Origin: Desulfocapsa sp.
GTDB lineage: Bacteria > Desulfobacterota > Desulfobulbia > Desulfobulbales > Desulfocapsaceae
Assembly (NCBI GenBank): GCA_029934915.1
Contig: JAOZLI010000179.1
Span: forward strand, 1-5,541
DNA length: 5,541 nt
Direction: 5' to 3'
Part shown: positions 4,804 to 5,541 of the stretch, piece after piece
Layout: each line of letters begins with the position of its first letter
Position numbering within the stretch: the stretch's first letter is position 1
The notes under the pieces: generated by a model
Seen by the model: only the letters and a program-made list of their open reading frames with translations
Database searches by the model: none
Told to the model about the DNA's origin: nothing
Translations under genes and position numbers: made by a program

Positions 4804-5541
4804 ATGAATGACTTTATTCCCAACTTCTCTTGGCGAATTTGCTTGGTGTTTAGCACCTCAATATTGTTCTATCCACTTATGGCGAGTGATGCTGTCTCAG
4901 CGGCTGTTTTGGATGCTGGCAGTTTCATCTGCGGAATCCAAGCTGATAACACCGTCGTCTGCTGGGGTGATGGTAGTACACCTCCGAGCGGCACTTTTTC
5001 CAAAATCAGTGTGGGCAGTGGGCATGCTTGTGGGGTTCGTACTGACAACACCTTGGCATGCTGGGGGCGCGACACTAAGGGTCAAGCTACGCCCCCTAGT
5101 GGTAGTTTTTCCCAAGCCAGTGCCGGTAATCAATACAGCTGCGGGGTTCTGACTGACAACACGGTGGTATGCTGGGGCAACAATAGCCATGGTCAAGCCA
5201 CACCACCGAGCGGCACTTTTTCCCAAGTCAGTGCAGCCAAAGACCACACTTGCGGAGTCCGTACCGACAGCACAGTCGCATGCTGGGGCAACAATAGCCA
5301 TGGACAAACCACGCCGCCGAGCGGCACTTTTTCCCAAGTCAATTCTGGCGGCACGTTCTATACCTGCGGAGTCCGTACTGACAACACCGCAGCCTGTTGG
5401 GGTGCCACTGGCGGTAATTACGAAAAAAGTGATGGTCGAGACGTACCCCCTAACGGCACATTTTCCCAAGTCAGTGCGGGAATAGCGTGGTTCACCTGCT
5501 GGCTACGTACCGACAACGCCGTGTTATGTTCAGGTACTAAT
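4804..5541 (+). CDS. Exported RCC1-repeat (beta-propeller-like) protein, 3' end beyond window
   Basis: From ATG 4804 the frame is open to the window edge, giving 246 codons. Residues 1-28 look like a signal peptide: a hydrophobic core around 12-24, then PLMAS, with cleavage likely after Ala27 or shortly after. The rest is tandem RCC1-like repeats of 33-44 residues, each with the core CGVRTDNTVACWG, then often NNSHGQ, TPPSGTFSQV and a variable turn. Six repeats have started. Each carries two cysteines exactly ten residues apart (43/53, 76/86, 113/123, 150/160, 188/198, 232/242), which suggests a disulfide inside each repeat and so an exported location. In the sixth repeat CWG is CSG. RCC1 repeats normally close into a seven-bladed propeller, so at least one more is expected downstream. 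The role is unknown; surface binding or adhesion is possible. GAG at 4793-4795 is a modest ribosome site. Confidence 0.85.
   Translation, partial: MNDFIPNFSWRICLVFSTSILFYPLMASDAVSAAVLDAGSFICGIQADNTVVCWGDGSTPPSGTFSKISVGSGHACGVRTDNTLACWGRDTKGQATPPSGSFSQASAGNQYSCGVLTDNTVVCWGNNSHGQATPPSGTFSQVSAAKDHTCGVRTDSTVACWGNNSHGQTTPPSGTFSQVNSGGTFYTCGVRTDNTAACWGATGGNYEKSDGRDVPPNGTFSQVSAGIAWFTCWLRTDNAVLCSGTN
5169..5303 (+). repeat. 24-bp exact repeat inside successive RCC1 units
   Basis: A 24-bp identical segment containing CTGGGGCAACAATAGCC occurs at 5169-5192 and again at 5280-5303, 111 bp (37 codons) apart. It encodes CWGNNSHG in both repeats. A similar segment, GCGGCACTTTTTCCCAAGTC, recurs at the end of several units. 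Identity at the DNA level means these units duplicated recently or are being kept alike by recombination. Confidence 0.75.

Noticed and set aside
4808..5152. Long + and - frames overlapping the RCC1 gene (also 4897-5469 minus and 5189-5485 plus)
   Set aside because: These are shadows produced by the repeated codons of the RCC1 units; the frame from 4804 has a signal peptide and clear repeat motifs.

Overview
The window reads as bacterial accessory-genome DNA: a patchwork of single genes for modifying and building surface or secreted glycans, all on the + strand, separated by structured intergenic DNA and one small transposon-like repeat. At the end is an exported RCC1-repeat protein. Base composition is moderately AT-rich except in the first partial gene and the last gene, which look richer in GC. 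The host cannot be named from sequence alone. A Gram-negative bacterium with many repeats, such as a large sulfur-oxidising gammaproteobacterium of the Beggiatoa/Thiothrix group, would fit the Cys-rich RCC1 protein plus an IS630-type miniature element, but cyanobacteria also fit. This is a weak inference.

Layout. 1-158 is the C-terminal end of an unrecognised gene. 159-305 is a gap with a strong TTGACA box and a GC-rich dyad that could be either a terminator or an operator inside a promoter spacer. 306-1187 is a PAPS-type sulfotransferase-family protein. 1188-1656 is 469 bp without a gene; it holds a 201-bp non-autonomous element (1360-1560) with 13-bp perfect terminal inverted repeats, flanked by TA inside a CTAG target, and with internal hairpins whose arms differ in a compensated way. 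1657-2355 is a NodB-type polysaccharide deacetylase, and 2418-3506, 62 bp downstream, is a family 2 glycosyltransferase. 3507-3791 is a structured gap with two adjacent hairpins. 3792-4697 is an FkbM-family methyltransferase. 4698-4803 contains a 16-bp direct repeat with a 33-bp period. 4804 to the window end is the start of a secreted RCC1-repeat protein that is still open at the edge.

How the genes could work together. A sugar transferase, a deacetylase, a sulfotransferase and an O-methyltransferase are the usual tools for building and decorating an exopolysaccharide, O-antigen or lipo-oligosaccharide. The same four activities occur in rhizobial Nod-factor synthesis, but the glycosyltransferase here lacks the membrane segments of NodC, and the gaps between genes suggest separately acquired units rather than one tight operon. 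Only the deacetylase and glycosyltransferase are close enough to be cotranscribed with any confidence. No complete new system could be demonstrated. The best leads are the miniature element with covarying hairpins, the dyad-in-spacer promoter, and the repeat-preceded exported RCC1 protein.
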